Below, one piece after another: positions 44,114-51,859 of a DNA stretch of 52,591 bases. Each line of letters opens with the position of its first letter. The stretch's first letter is position 1. This DNA is from Fredricksoniimonas sp964643325 (GTDB lineage Bacteria; Omnitrophota; Gorgyraeia; Zapsychrales; Fredricksoniimonadaceae), in the NCBI GenBank assembly GCA_964643325.1, contig CAZXSE010000009.1, positions 1-52,591 on the forward strand, written 5' to 3'. The position numbers were made by a program, and so were the translations under genes. The notes beneath the pieces are model-generated. The model saw only the letters and a list, made by a program, of their open reading frames with translations, did no database searches and was not told the DNA's origin.

Positions 44114-44823
44114 TGAGGCGCATGGATGGACGAAAGCCGGCGGACTTGCGCAAGGTCACGGTCCGCAAGGATTATCTCAGGCACGCTGAAGGTTCATGCC
44201 TGATCTCTTGCGGCGGCACACAGGTCGTCTGTTCCGCATCCGTCGAGGAAGGCGTACCGCCATTTCTTAAAGGCAAGGGGCAGGGCTGGGTCACGGCCGA
44301 ATACGGCATGCTGCCGCGCTCCTGCACGCAGCGCATCAGCCGCGAGAAGGGCGGCGGGTCGGGGCGCACGCAGGAGATCCAGCGGTTGATCGGCCGGTCG
44401 CTGCGCGCGGTCGTTGACATGAAGAAGCTCGGCGAGCGCACGGTCAAGATCGACTGTGATGTCATTCAGGGCGACGGCGGCACACGCACCGCGTCCATTA
44501 CCGGCGGATATATTGCGTTAGCCCTGGCCATGAAAAAGATCCGCAAGGCTGGGCTTATCAGTGTTTCTCCTCTAACAGGACAGGTGGCCGCGGTCAGCGT
44601 CGGGAAGAAAGACGGCACGGCGCTGTTGGACCTTGATTACAGCGAGGATTCCTGTGCTGATGTGGACATGAATATCGTGATGCTTGGTGGCGGGAACTTT
44701 GTCGAAGTGCAGGGCACGGCCGAGGGTCAAGCGTTCACGAAGAAAGATATGGATGCCATGCTCAAGCTGGCCGCTAAGGGCATCAAGGAATTGTTCGCGG
44801 TGCAGAATAAAGTGTTGAAGTGA
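44113..44823 (+). CDS. rph: Ribonuclease PH
   Basis: 236 residues: MDGRKPADLRKVTV, GWVTAEYGMLPRS, REKGGGSGRTQEIQRLIGRSLR, the catalytic region DCDVIQGDGGTRTASITGG and AVSVG. It trims tRNA 3' ends phosphorolytically before CCA addition. The start overlaps the queF stop by one base. A large palindrome begins 4 nt after the stop. The frame upstream of ATG 44113 is inside queF and is not family-like. Confidence 0.96.
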   Translation: MRRMDGRKPADLRKVTVRKDYLRHAEGSCLISCGGTQVVCSASVEEGVPPFLKGKGQGWVTAEYGMLPRSCTQRISREKGGGSGRTQEIQRLIGRSLRAVVDMKKLGERTVKIDCDVIQGDGGTRTASITGGYIALALAMKKIRKAGLISVSPLTGQVAAVSVGKKDGTALLDLDYSEDSCADVDMNIVMLGGGNFVEVQGTAEGQAFTKKDMDAMLKLAAKGIKELFAVQNKVLK

Positions 44824-44826
44824 CCC

Positions 44827-44955
44827 GTCCAACGCGAGGATCGCTCGAAGGGACGTGCGTAGCCGCGAATTGTTGCGGGCTTACCATGCTCATCGGAAAA
44901 AGCCCGCAACTCTTGAGCGGCGAGCACGTCCCGAGAACGGTCCTATGCGTTGGAC
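44827..44955. repeat. 129 bp imperfect palindrome between rph and rdgB
   Basis: Nested arms: GTCCAACGC (44827-44835) with GCGTTGGAC (44947-44955); GGGACGTGC (44850-44858) with GCACGTCCC (44924-44932); GCCGC with GCGGC (44862-44866 and 44918-44922); GTTGCGGGCTT (44872-44882) with AAGCCCGCAAC (44900-44910). A 14 nt internal loop on each side separates the first two stems, and the apical loop is 17 nt. No ORF and no U-tract. It may be a mobile palindrome, an mRNA structure that attenuates rdgB, or a structured RNA. Confidence 0.8.
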
Positions 44956-44979
44956 ATTATTCTTAAGAACGGATCTTAT

Positions 44980-45591
44980 ATGCAAGAACTTCTGATCGCT
45001 ACCAGGAACAAAGGCAAGGTCCGGGAGATCGCGGACCTTCTGGCCCCGACGGGCATTCGCGTCACGTCGCTCCTGGATCACGCGGGCATGCCGGCGATCG
45101 TTGAGGATGGGGCAACATTCCGCGCCAACGCCGCGAAGAAGGCTGTTGTGATCGCGCGGCACACAGGGCTTCTGGTCATGGGCGAGGATTCAGGTCTTGA
45201 GGTGGATGCCCTGCACGGGCGTCCGGGCGTTTATTCGGCGCGTTACGCGGGCGCCAGGGCGACGGACGAGAATAACAATGATCTTTTGCTGAAAGAACTT
45301 TCTCATGTTCCGCACGCGGAACGCACGGCACGCTACCGCTCGGCGATCGCGTTGGCGGATAAAGACGCTTTGGTGGATGTTGTGGAAGGCAGCTGCGAAG
45401 GCATCATCACGGAGGCGCGCCGCGGCACGAACGGCTTCGGGTATGACCCGCTTTTTTTGATCCCGTCCTATAATAAGACTTTCGGCGAGCTGGACCTGGC
45501 TGTTAAGCAGACCATCAGCCACAGGGCGAACGCCTTGCGGAAGTTCCTCAAACTCCTCGAGAACTACCTCGTACGCACCGCGAAACATTGA
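44980..45591 (+). CDS. rdgB: XTP/dITP diphosphatase (RdgB/HAM1)
   Basis: 203 residues. N-terminal LLIATRNKGKVREI binds the triphosphate, VMGEDSGLEVDAL holds the metal/catalytic residues, with RYAGARATDENN and GTNGFGYDPLF. It hydrolyses ITP, dITP and XTP to keep them out of nucleic acid. ATG 44980 is preferred because the frame upstream lies partly in the palindrome. Its stop abuts that of the convergent AsmA-like gene: TGATCA carries both stop codons. Confidence 0.95.
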   Translation: MQELLIATRNKGKVREIADLLAPTGIRVTSLLDHAGMPAIVEDGATFRANAAKKAVVIARHTGLLVMGEDSGLEVDALHGRPGVYSARYAGARATDENNNDLLLKELSHVPHAERTARYRSAIALADKDALVDVVEGSCEGIITEARRGTNGFGYDPLFLIPSYNKTFGELDLAVKQTISHRANALRKFLKLLENYLVRTAKH

Positions 45592-48552
45592 TCATTTGAA
45601 CAGTTGAAGGATCGAGCCGACGGTATTCTGCAGGGTCTTCTTGATGATCTGCGGGGCGGAGATATTGTGTTCGAATTTCGGGTCTTCAAGCGTGTTAAAG
45701 ACCCTGATGTTGACGATGCCGGCCGTCGGGTTGATGGCTTCCAGCGGATTGACGGCGCCTGCCGAGGTCCTGGGTTCGATCCGCGGGCTGAAGTTCATCT
45801 CGATCTTGTGGTCAAGGTCCACCCAGCCTTCGCCCACCAGCGTCACGGTCGCGCTGCGCAATGTCAGGTTATCCGTTGTGACTTTCTGGTCCGCGATCTT
45901 GAAGGTGGCATCCGCGTCGGTAATAATGACATCGCCGCCCTGGAATGTGGAAGAGAGGATCGTCAGCACGCGCGAGAGGATCTCAAGTTCCCACAGATAG
46001 CCGTTGACGATCTTGACGGCCGCGCTGCCGGTCATGGCGCGGATATTCTTGAGCGTTCCTTTGGCGTCAGCCGTTGCTGAAAGCAGGCCGGACATTTGCC
46101 TGTTCTTGAGCGGCGTGTCCTTTTTGAGCTGTTCGAGGATGGTGTCGGTTATCCTCAGGTTCGCGGTGAACGGCATCCCGTCGGCGCGCAGGTCCACGGC
46201 GCCTTCGGCGTTGAAAGCTCCGCCATAGAGTGTTCCCTGAACGGTCAAAGGATCGATGCGGCCCTCGCGCTGGATGGCTTCCACGGCCAGATCAGCGATC
46301 TGATAGCCCATCATGTAAAATGCCGGCGTCTCGACGGATATTGTCGAGGCGAGCTCCTGCCATGGCGCTACGGGCCCTTTGGCCTCGGCCGTGACCTTGA
46401 CGATCCCTGCGAGTTTCAGGGCGGATACTTGTTTGGCCTGTGCAGGCGGTAGCATGTTCGGAAGATCGCGCAGGGAAAGTTTTATTTCCACGCCCAGGTC
46501 GATCACCGGGCTTTGTTCCGGTAACAGCAGGACGCTGCCCGTGATATTGAAGTTCGAATCGAACCATGTCCCGGAGAACGCATCAAGGGTGACCGTATCG
46601 CCTGTCTTTTGGGCCTGGATGTTCGCGCTGAGCCCGTCGGTCTTCACGAGGGCATTGATCGCGGGGTTCGCAAGGTCTTCGAGAGAGCCATCGGATGACC
46701 AGGTCTTGTCGTGATACCGCAGCGACAATCCCTGCCAGGCCAGAGAGGCAGGCGTGTAGGTAACGGTCCCGTTGATGGCGGATAGCGCCAACTCCGGCAC
46801 AGCGGCCGTGATGCCGGCATCGGTCAGTTTGGCCGTCGCTGTGATCACGGCATCTTTGGCCTTGGCAAGGATGCCGTCGAAGCGCATATCAATATCAGCG
46901 GCTCCGGAGAGCTTGACATCCCGCGCCTTGATGGCATCGGGAAGGAATTTCTCCATGAGAGCGAGGTTGACGCCGGAGGCTTTGGCCGCGGCTGACAACT
47001 GCGGTGCCTGGAAGTTTGTCAGTGTGCCGCTGACAGTGACCGGACTGCCGAGCACATTAAAGGCCAGGCCCTGGGTCCAGGCGCGGTCCGCCTCGAGCGT
47101 GACACTTCCTTTGATGTCCTTGATCTCGCCCACGACGGGAAGCCCGCTGATCACGATCCCTGACGGGTCGATCGTTCCGGAGCAGATCAATGACGGCTTG
47201 GCAGCCGGGTCAACAGTGATCCGCGCACTGACCCGGGGCGTGCCGGTCACCGCAAGATCTTTGGCGCTGGCTGTGAGTTTGTTGAAAGAGGCCTGCAGCG
47301 CGGCGTCGATCTTGCCGGCGCTGATGTTCAATTGCGTTCCGGGTGCGGCGATATCAGCTGTTACCGTCGCGTCTGGAAGGACGAGCTTCGCATCCGTGAT
47401 CTCAATATTGGCGCCGGCCTGGATGTCAGGCCCGCTGACGGTCGCGCGCAGGCGGTTGAGCAGGACGTTGCCGGAGAGCGTTTTGTCCGCATCCAACGCG
47501 GCGGAAAAGCCCTGGATGTCAACGAGCCCGGCGTTCGCGGTCGTCACGTTCTTTTTTGACATGATGTGCAGGGCGTCGGTGCGCAGCGTATCGAGTTCCG
47601 TTGTGAGGCCTGCGGGGGTCTTTAAGACCGTCTTTCCGGCGAGAGCAGATCCCTGGGCCGATATTCCGGCAGCATCCGCGCGGATGGCGAGCTTGGTGAG
47701 CTTCAGATCTGTTTGCAGGGTTGTCACGTCGGGGGCGGTGATATCAAGCCCTAAAAGATCGATATTGCCGGCAAGGGTGGTGATATTCTTTTGCACCAGG
47801 GCGGTGATATCCGCCTCGGAGACGACAAGGTTCGTGATGGTGACCGGCAAAGGCGCGGGCGCGAAACGCAGGAAACGGCTGACAGGGATGTTCTTGATCC
47901 GGAAAGCGCCCTGGAAAGAGCCGCTCTTGATGCCGGTATGTGTGTCGAACTTCAGCGTTCCGTTGGTTGACGGCAGGACAATGTCGCCGGCAAGCCCCAG
48001 CGTCTGGTCCCATGAGACAGAACCTTTGAGCATGGGGATATTGAAGATCTCGCTGAAGGTGGTATCGGCGGCCGCGTCGTTAAGATGCAATTTACCGTTG
48101 ATCACGGCAAAGCCGCTCACCAGGACGGTTATGGGCGCCGGCTTTCCCTGGGCTCCGGCCGCGGGCATCAGGTCGCTGAAGTTCCACGCATCGGGAGCGG
48201 TGCGGGTCAGGACAAGCTCGGGGGCTTCGATGCGCAGCGACGGGATGATCAGTTTCTTCTGGAGCAGGGCGGGGAAAAGGACCTGGGCTGATACGGCATC
48301 TGCCTTGAAGAACACTTGCGACGGGTCATCGCGCTCAAAGATGACGAGATCGGTCAGGACAAAGCCGCGCAAGGGGCTGTATTGCAGGGTGTCGAAAGTG
48401 ACATTGCGTTTGAGCGCGTCCTGGGCGGCCTTGATCGCAAAAGCCCGCGCCTGGATGGGCAACAGGATCTTGTTGATGTAGAACAGCCCGCACGAGAATA
48501 CAAAAAGAATGAGCGCGCAGGTGAGAGCTATCTTTTTTGTGAGTGGGGACAT
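45592..48552 (-). CDS. AsmA-like envelope protein
   Basis: About 986 residues starting MSPLTKKIALTCALILF, one N-terminal transmembrane helix, then a very long beta-rich repetitive domain of AsmA/TamB/DUF748 type (ITDAKLVLPDATV, LSGAADIDMRF, LRADGMPFTANLRITD) ending with GWVDLDHKIEMNFSPRIEPRT. Such proteins are anchored in the inner membrane and are thought to bridge the periplasm and move phospholipid to the outer membrane. The frame opens 8 codons earlier (48576), but a good promoter has its -10 at 48577-48582, so its start site near 48570 favours ATG 48552 or 48564. Confidence 0.8.
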   Translation of the reverse strand: MSPLTKKIALTCALILFVFSCGLFYINKILLPIQARAFAIKAAQDALKRNVTFDTLQYSPLRGFVLTDLVIFERDDPSQVFFKADAVSAQVLFPALLQKKLIIPSLRIEAPELVLTRTAPDAWNFSDLMPAAGAQGKPAPITVLVSGFAVINGKLHLNDAAADTTFSEIFNIPMLKGSVSWDQTLGLAGDIVLPSTNGTLKFDTHTGIKSGSFQGAFRIKNIPVSRFLRFAPAPLPVTITNLVVSEADITALVQKNITTLAGNIDLLGLDITAPDVTTLQTDLKLTKLAIRADAAGISAQGSALAGKTVLKTPAGLTTELDTLRTDALHIMSKKNVTTANAGLVDIQGFSAALDADKTLSGNVLLNRLRATVSGPDIQAGANIEITDAKLVLPDATVTADIAAPGTQLNISAGKIDAALQASFNKLTASAKDLAVTGTPRVSARITVDPAAKPSLICSGTIDPSGIVISGLPVVGEIKDIKGSVTLEADRAWTQGLAFNVLGSPVTVSGTLTNFQAPQLSAAAKASGVNLALMEKFLPDAIKARDVKLSGAADIDMRFDGILAKAKDAVITATAKLTDAGITAAVPELALSAINGTVTYTPASLAWQGLSLRYHDKTWSSDGSLEDLANPAINALVKTDGLSANIQAQKTGDTVTLDAFSGTWFDSNFNITGSVLLLPEQSPVIDLGVEIKLSLRDLPNMLPPAQAKQVSALKLAGIVKVTAEAKGPVAPWQELASTISVETPAFYMMGYQIADLAVEAIQREGRIDPLTVQGTLYGGAFNAEGAVDLRADGMPFTANLRITDTILEQLKKDTPLKNRQMSGLLSATADAKGTLKNIRAMTGSAAVKIVNGYLWELEILSRVLTILSSTFQGGDVIITDADATFKIADQKVTTDNLTLRSATVTLVGEGWVDLDHKIEMNFSPRIEPRTSAGAVNPLEAINPTAGIVNIRVFNTLEDPKFEHNISAPQIIKKTLQNTVGSILQLFK

Positions 48553-48576
48553 GGTGATCTGCATAAGAGTAATCAT

Positions 48577-48605
48577 AAGATAACTTATTCCTTTATATTG
48601 TTCAA
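48577..48605 (-). promoter_or_regulatory. Promoter of the AsmA-like gene
   Basis: On the minus strand: TTGAAC (48605-48600), 17 bp, TATCTT (48582-48577). Transcription would start near 48570, leaving ATG 48576 upstream of the start and decisive for choosing a downstream start codon. Confidence 0.55.
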
Positions 48606-48675
48606 GAGTTGCCTTGATGTTGTGGAAGATATGCCGCAGGGTGTATTTTGCGGCGGCTGTGGTATCATATTTTCC

Positions 48676-49914
48676 ATGTCCGTTCCCATGCTGCTTGCAG
48701 CCGATACGCGTCAGAACATGTTCGATGTCCCCGGGTTTGCCGGATGCGGGCAGTCAGGCAATTCCGTTCGCGTTCTTTCCGGAAAAGATCTCATGCCCAT
48801 GCCCGAAGGCAGCCGGCTGTTCTTTTTGCCGGATAGGCATCCGGTTGCTTTTGATATGGCCGCGGACCGGTTCATCACGCGTCCGGACCTTTTGGCCGTG
48901 GCGGCTTTCCTGCCGCCGGGCTATACGCTCGCTTTTACGGTTGCTTATCAGGAGAACAGGAAGGCCAAAACCCTGCCGTTATACGCGTACGCGCCGGTTG
49001 TCTTTTATAAGGAAGAACTGTATGTTCCTGCCGTGCGGGTCGATAGCCGCAAAGTACATGACATCACATGCCTTGATCAGGCTGCGCTGAAGAAGGGAAT
49101 GCGAGAGTACAAGGATTCGCCCAATCGCCTGATCCGGCATCTGGCCAATTGCGCCACGACCAATTTCTGTCCCAATGCCATTAATTTCTTTTTGGGAAAA
49201 TATGAGGCGCCCCTGCCGACATCCCCGTCGTGCAATGCTTCCTGCCTGGGGTGCATTTCATTCCAGCCGAAAGGATCATGCGCCGCGACGCAGGAGCGTT
49301 TGTCGTTTGTTCCGACGGCAGATGAGATCGCAGGGGTCGCGCTTGACCATATCCGCCGCGTACCGCGGGCCATCGTCAGTTTCGGGCAGGGTTGCGAGGG
49401 CGAGCCGCTGCTGTCTTTTCCGGTGATCCGCGAGGCCATCATGATCATCCGTAAAAAGACCAGGCGCGGCACGATCCACATGAATACGAACGCCAGCCTT
49501 CCTGATAGGATCGATGCCTTGTGTAAGGCGGGGCTTGATAGTGTGCGTGTGAGCATCAACAGTGCCCGTAAGGAATTTTATCATCGTTATTACACGCCGC
49601 GCGGGTATGGGTTCGCCGATGTACTGGCGTCGATCAAGGCGGCCAAGCGGCATAAGAAATTCGTTGCGCTCAATTATCTGGTGATGCCCGGGTTCACGGA
49701 TACGCCGGATGAGTTCAAGGCGTTCGTTGATATTATTCACAAGACGCGCGTTGATATGATCCAGTGGCGTAATTTGAATTATGATCCGCAGAGATATTTC
49801 AAAAGCCTTAAAGTACCGGATGCGGGCGGGGGAATGGGCATGCGTGTGTTCATGCAGAAGTTAAAGAAGAAATTCCCGAAACTTCGTTACGGATATTTCA
49901 ATGTTCCGCAATGA
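48676..49914 (+). CDS. Radical SAM protein of unknown function
   Basis: 412 residues. The first about 150 residues lack a recognised domain. The radical SAM core has C186-x3-C190-x2-C193 (SCNASCLGC), AIVSFGQGCEGEPLL (SAM-binding glycine region), HMNTNASLPDR, DSVRVSINSA and MIQWRNLNYDP. No second Fe-S cluster (SPASM) is evident. No neighbouring precursor peptide or pathway gene suggests a substrate. ATG 48676 is a choice; the open frame runs back to 48316, but that part overlaps the AsmA-like gene and promoter. A TATCAT lies 7 nt upstream of it. Confidence 0.75.
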   Translation: MSVPMLLAADTRQNMFDVPGFAGCGQSGNSVRVLSGKDLMPMPEGSRLFFLPDRHPVAFDMAADRFITRPDLLAVAAFLPPGYTLAFTVAYQENRKAKTLPLYAYAPVVFYKEELYVPAVRVDSRKVHDITCLDQAALKKGMREYKDSPNRLIRHLANCATTNFCPNAINFFLGKYEAPLPTSPSCNASCLGCISFQPKGSCAATQERLSFVPTADEIAGVALDHIRRVPRAIVSFGQGCEGEPLLSFPVIREAIMIIRKKTRRGTIHMNTNASLPDRIDALCKAGLDSVRVSINSARKEFYHRYYTPRGYGFADVLASIKAAKRHKKFVALNYLVMPGFTDTPDEFKAFVDIIHKTRVDMIQWRNLNYDPQRYFKSLKVPDAGGGMGMRVFMQKLKKKFPKLRYGYFNVPQ

Positions 49915-49938
49915 TCCTTGGACGCGGGAAATGGGCAG

Positions 49939-49967
49939 TTGAGCATTCACGCGCTTCATGATATATT
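49939..49967 (+). promoter_or_regulatory. Promoter of tRNA-Pro
   Basis: TTGAGC, 17 bp, TATATT, placing the transcription start about 7 nt before the mature tRNA 5' end. It follows the radical SAM stop by 24 nt. Confidence 0.7.
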
Positions 49968-49980
49968 AACCCGCCATTTA

Positions 49981-50054
49981 CGGGACGTAGCGCAGCTGGC
50001 TAGCGCACTTGCTTTGGGAGCAAGGGGTCCAGGGTTCGAATCCCTGCGTCCCGA
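49981..50054 (+). tRNA. tRNA-Pro (anticodon UGG)
   Basis: Acceptor CGGGACG pairs fully with CGTCCCG, discriminator A at 50054. D arm GCGC/GCGC, anticodon stem CTTGC/GCAAG with loop TTTGGGA (anticodon TGG), T arm CAGGG/CCCTG with TTCGAAT. C1:G72 is typical of proline tRNA. CCA is not encoded. A T8 run follows within 12 nt. An 18 bp copy of the 3' end recurs 139 bp downstream. Confidence 0.95.
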
Positions 50055-50073
50055 TGTATTTTTTTTGAGTTAT

Positions 50074-50193
50074 CAGGGATTCGAAGAGAGCTTCGCTGGA
50101 TGCGACGAATAGGAGCATCCTTGAGGCGAAGCGAATGGCCGACCCGGAACGAGCCCGAGGGCGAGTGGAGGGCGCCGAATCCCTGCGTCCCGA
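50074..50193. repeat. Structured element duplicating the tRNA-Pro 3' end
   Basis: CGAATCCCTGCGTCCCGA, the last 18 nt of the tRNA (50037-50054), is repeated exactly at 50176-50193. The element opens with CAGGGATTCG (50074-50083), a T-arm-like sequence that is a perfect 10 bp inverted repeat of CGAATCCCTG (50176-50185). Inside are stems GCTTCGC/GCGAAGC (50090-50096, 50126-50132) and GGATGC/GCATCC (50098-50103, 50115-50120), so it should fold into a branched RNA. A T-rich stretch follows. No ORF. Confidence 0.8.
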
Positions 50194-50209
50194 CTTTTTA
50201 TTTCATCAT

Positions 50210-51847
50210 ATGAAACAAGACTTCAAGATCCCATTTCTGCCCGCCCTCGGCCGCGGCGCGGCGCTGATCCTTTTTGCCGCGCTCGCATGGCTGCATTGTT
50301 CCGCAAAGATCGCCTTTGTGACCGCCGACCTTGGCCGGCATTTACGCAACGGCGAGATCTTCGTTAAACTTCACAAGATCATTGCCACGAATTTCTACGC
50401 GTACACGCATCCTGATTTTCCGACGATATGCCATCACTGGGGCTCGGGCGTCGCGTTCTATCTTGTCTGGGAACGGGGCGGCTTTCTGGCGCTGTCGGTG
50501 TTCTATACAGCGATCCTGGTGATCACGTATTTTCTGTTCATGCTCATCGCCCGGCGCACCGCAAGGTTCTGGCCTGTCTTGCTCATGGCCGTGCTGGCCC
50601 TCCCGGCGGTGGGGTACCGCACTGAGATACGCCCGGAGGGGTTTACGGCGCTTTTTCTGGCCGTCGAGTATTTGCTGTTGAGTGAGTATCGCGCGGGCAG
50701 GCTGTCATGGCGCTGGCTCTGGGCCCTCGTTGCCGTGCAGTGGGCGTGGATCAATATGCACATCCTGTTCTTTACAGGATTTGCGCTGATGACATTCTTT
50801 ATCATCGATATATTTGTTAACGACCGCAGCAGCGGCCGTTGGCGCGCGCTGCTTGGCATTGCAGGCGCCGCCATCCTTGTATCGCTCCTGAATCCTTCAG
50901 GCTGGCAGGGCCTCGTCGAGCCGTTCAATATCTTCAAGGCTTACGGGTATGATCTCGCCGAGAACAAGGACGTCTTCTTCATGATGAAACGGTTCCCCGG
51001 GCACGAGATCTACGGATATTCGCTCATCCTGCTGGGGATCGCGGTTGTTCTCTGGGCGCTGCGGGTCGTCAAGGAAAGGAATTGGAAGGCCGTGCTTCTG
51101 GACACGCTTCTTCTGACGTTCTTCGGCCTGATGGCAGTCAAGGCCATTCGCGCGATATCAATGTTCGCGCTGTTCTTTGTGCCGCTGGCCGCGGTCTCGT
51201 TGACGGCCGTGGTGCGCCTGTACGCCGGATCTTTTCAGAAGTATGGCATGCGCCTGATCATGGCCGTGGCCGCGGGCCTTATTGCATGGGCGGCGCTCAG
51301 CCCGCAGTCGTATCTTTCGCCGTTAAAGCCAAAGTCGCTTGCCCTGTCCCTCGAACCTGAGCCCTATCGCAAAAGCCTTTTTGCGACCCTGGCGCATCCG
51401 CAGGTCTGGGGAGGCATGGCCGCGAACATCGAGGGATCAGCGAATTTCTTCAAGACGCGTGGATTGCGTGGGCCGGTGTTCAATAATTATGACATCGGCG
51501 GGTATTTCATCTTTTATCTTTTTCCGCAGGAAAGGCCGTTCGTTGACAATCGCCCCGAGGCGTATCCGCCGGATTTCTTCCGCAAGCTTTACGGGCCGAT
51601 GCAGGAGAAGGAAGAGGTTTGGGCCGAGGCGGATAAGAAATACGGGTTCCAGGTCATTTATTTCTACCGGCATGACCAGACGACATGGGCGCAGCCTTTC
51701 CTGATCCGCCGGCTTCAGGACCCGGCCTGGGTGCCTGTCTTTGTCGACGGATATACGGTCATCCTGGCCAAACAGGGCGGGGTGAACCAGAAGGTCATTG
51801 ACGGCTTTGCCTTGCCGCGTGAGATGTTCCGCGTCGTGAAGAATTGA
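50210..51847 (+). CDS. Polytopic membrane protein, GT-C-like
   Basis: 545 residues with about ten or more hydrophobic segments in the first 400 residues, and a soluble C-terminal part (about 420-545) with FNNYDIGGYFIFYLFPQERP and VDNRPEAYP. The first periplasmic loop has TADLGRHLRNGEIF, similar to the D-x-G-x-H-x-x-x-G pattern of GT-C (PMT/ArnT-like) polyprenyl-sugar transferases, but no family is firmly recognised. The frame extends 25 codons upstream into the tRNA-derived element; ATG 50210 is chosen because the element is not coding-like. No Shine-Dalgarno is visible. It is convergent, 12 nt apart, with a GT2 gene. Confidence 0.7.
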   Translation: MKQDFKIPFLPALGRGAALILFAALAWLHCSAKIAFVTADLGRHLRNGEIFVKLHKIIATNFYAYTHPDFPTICHHWGSGVAFYLVWERGGFLALSVFYTAILVITYFLFMLIARRTARFWPVLLMAVLALPAVGYRTEIRPEGFTALFLAVEYLLLSEYRAGRLSWRWLWALVAVQWAWINMHILFFTGFALMTFFIIDIFVNDRSSGRWRALLGIAGAAILVSLLNPSGWQGLVEPFNIFKAYGYDLAENKDVFFMMKRFPGHEIYGYSLILLGIAVVLWALRVVKERNWKAVLLDTLLLTFFGLMAVKAIRAISMFALFFVPLAAVSLTAVVRLYAGSFQKYGMRLIMAVAAGLIAWAALSPQSYLSPLKPKSLALSLEPEPYRKSLFATLAHPQVWGGMAANIEGSANFFKTRGLRGPVFNNYDIGGYFIFYLFPQERPFVDNRPEAYPPDFFRKLYGPMQEKEEVWAEADKKYGFQVIYFYRHDQTTWAQPFLIRRLQDPAWVPVFVDGYTVILAKQGGVNQKVIDGFALPREMFRVVKN

Positions 51848-51859
51848 TCCGGGAAGTCC

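Noticed and set aside
46772..48481. 569-codon plus-strand open frame
   Set aside because: Antisense to the AsmA-like gene; Ser/Ala/Val composition typical of a shadow.
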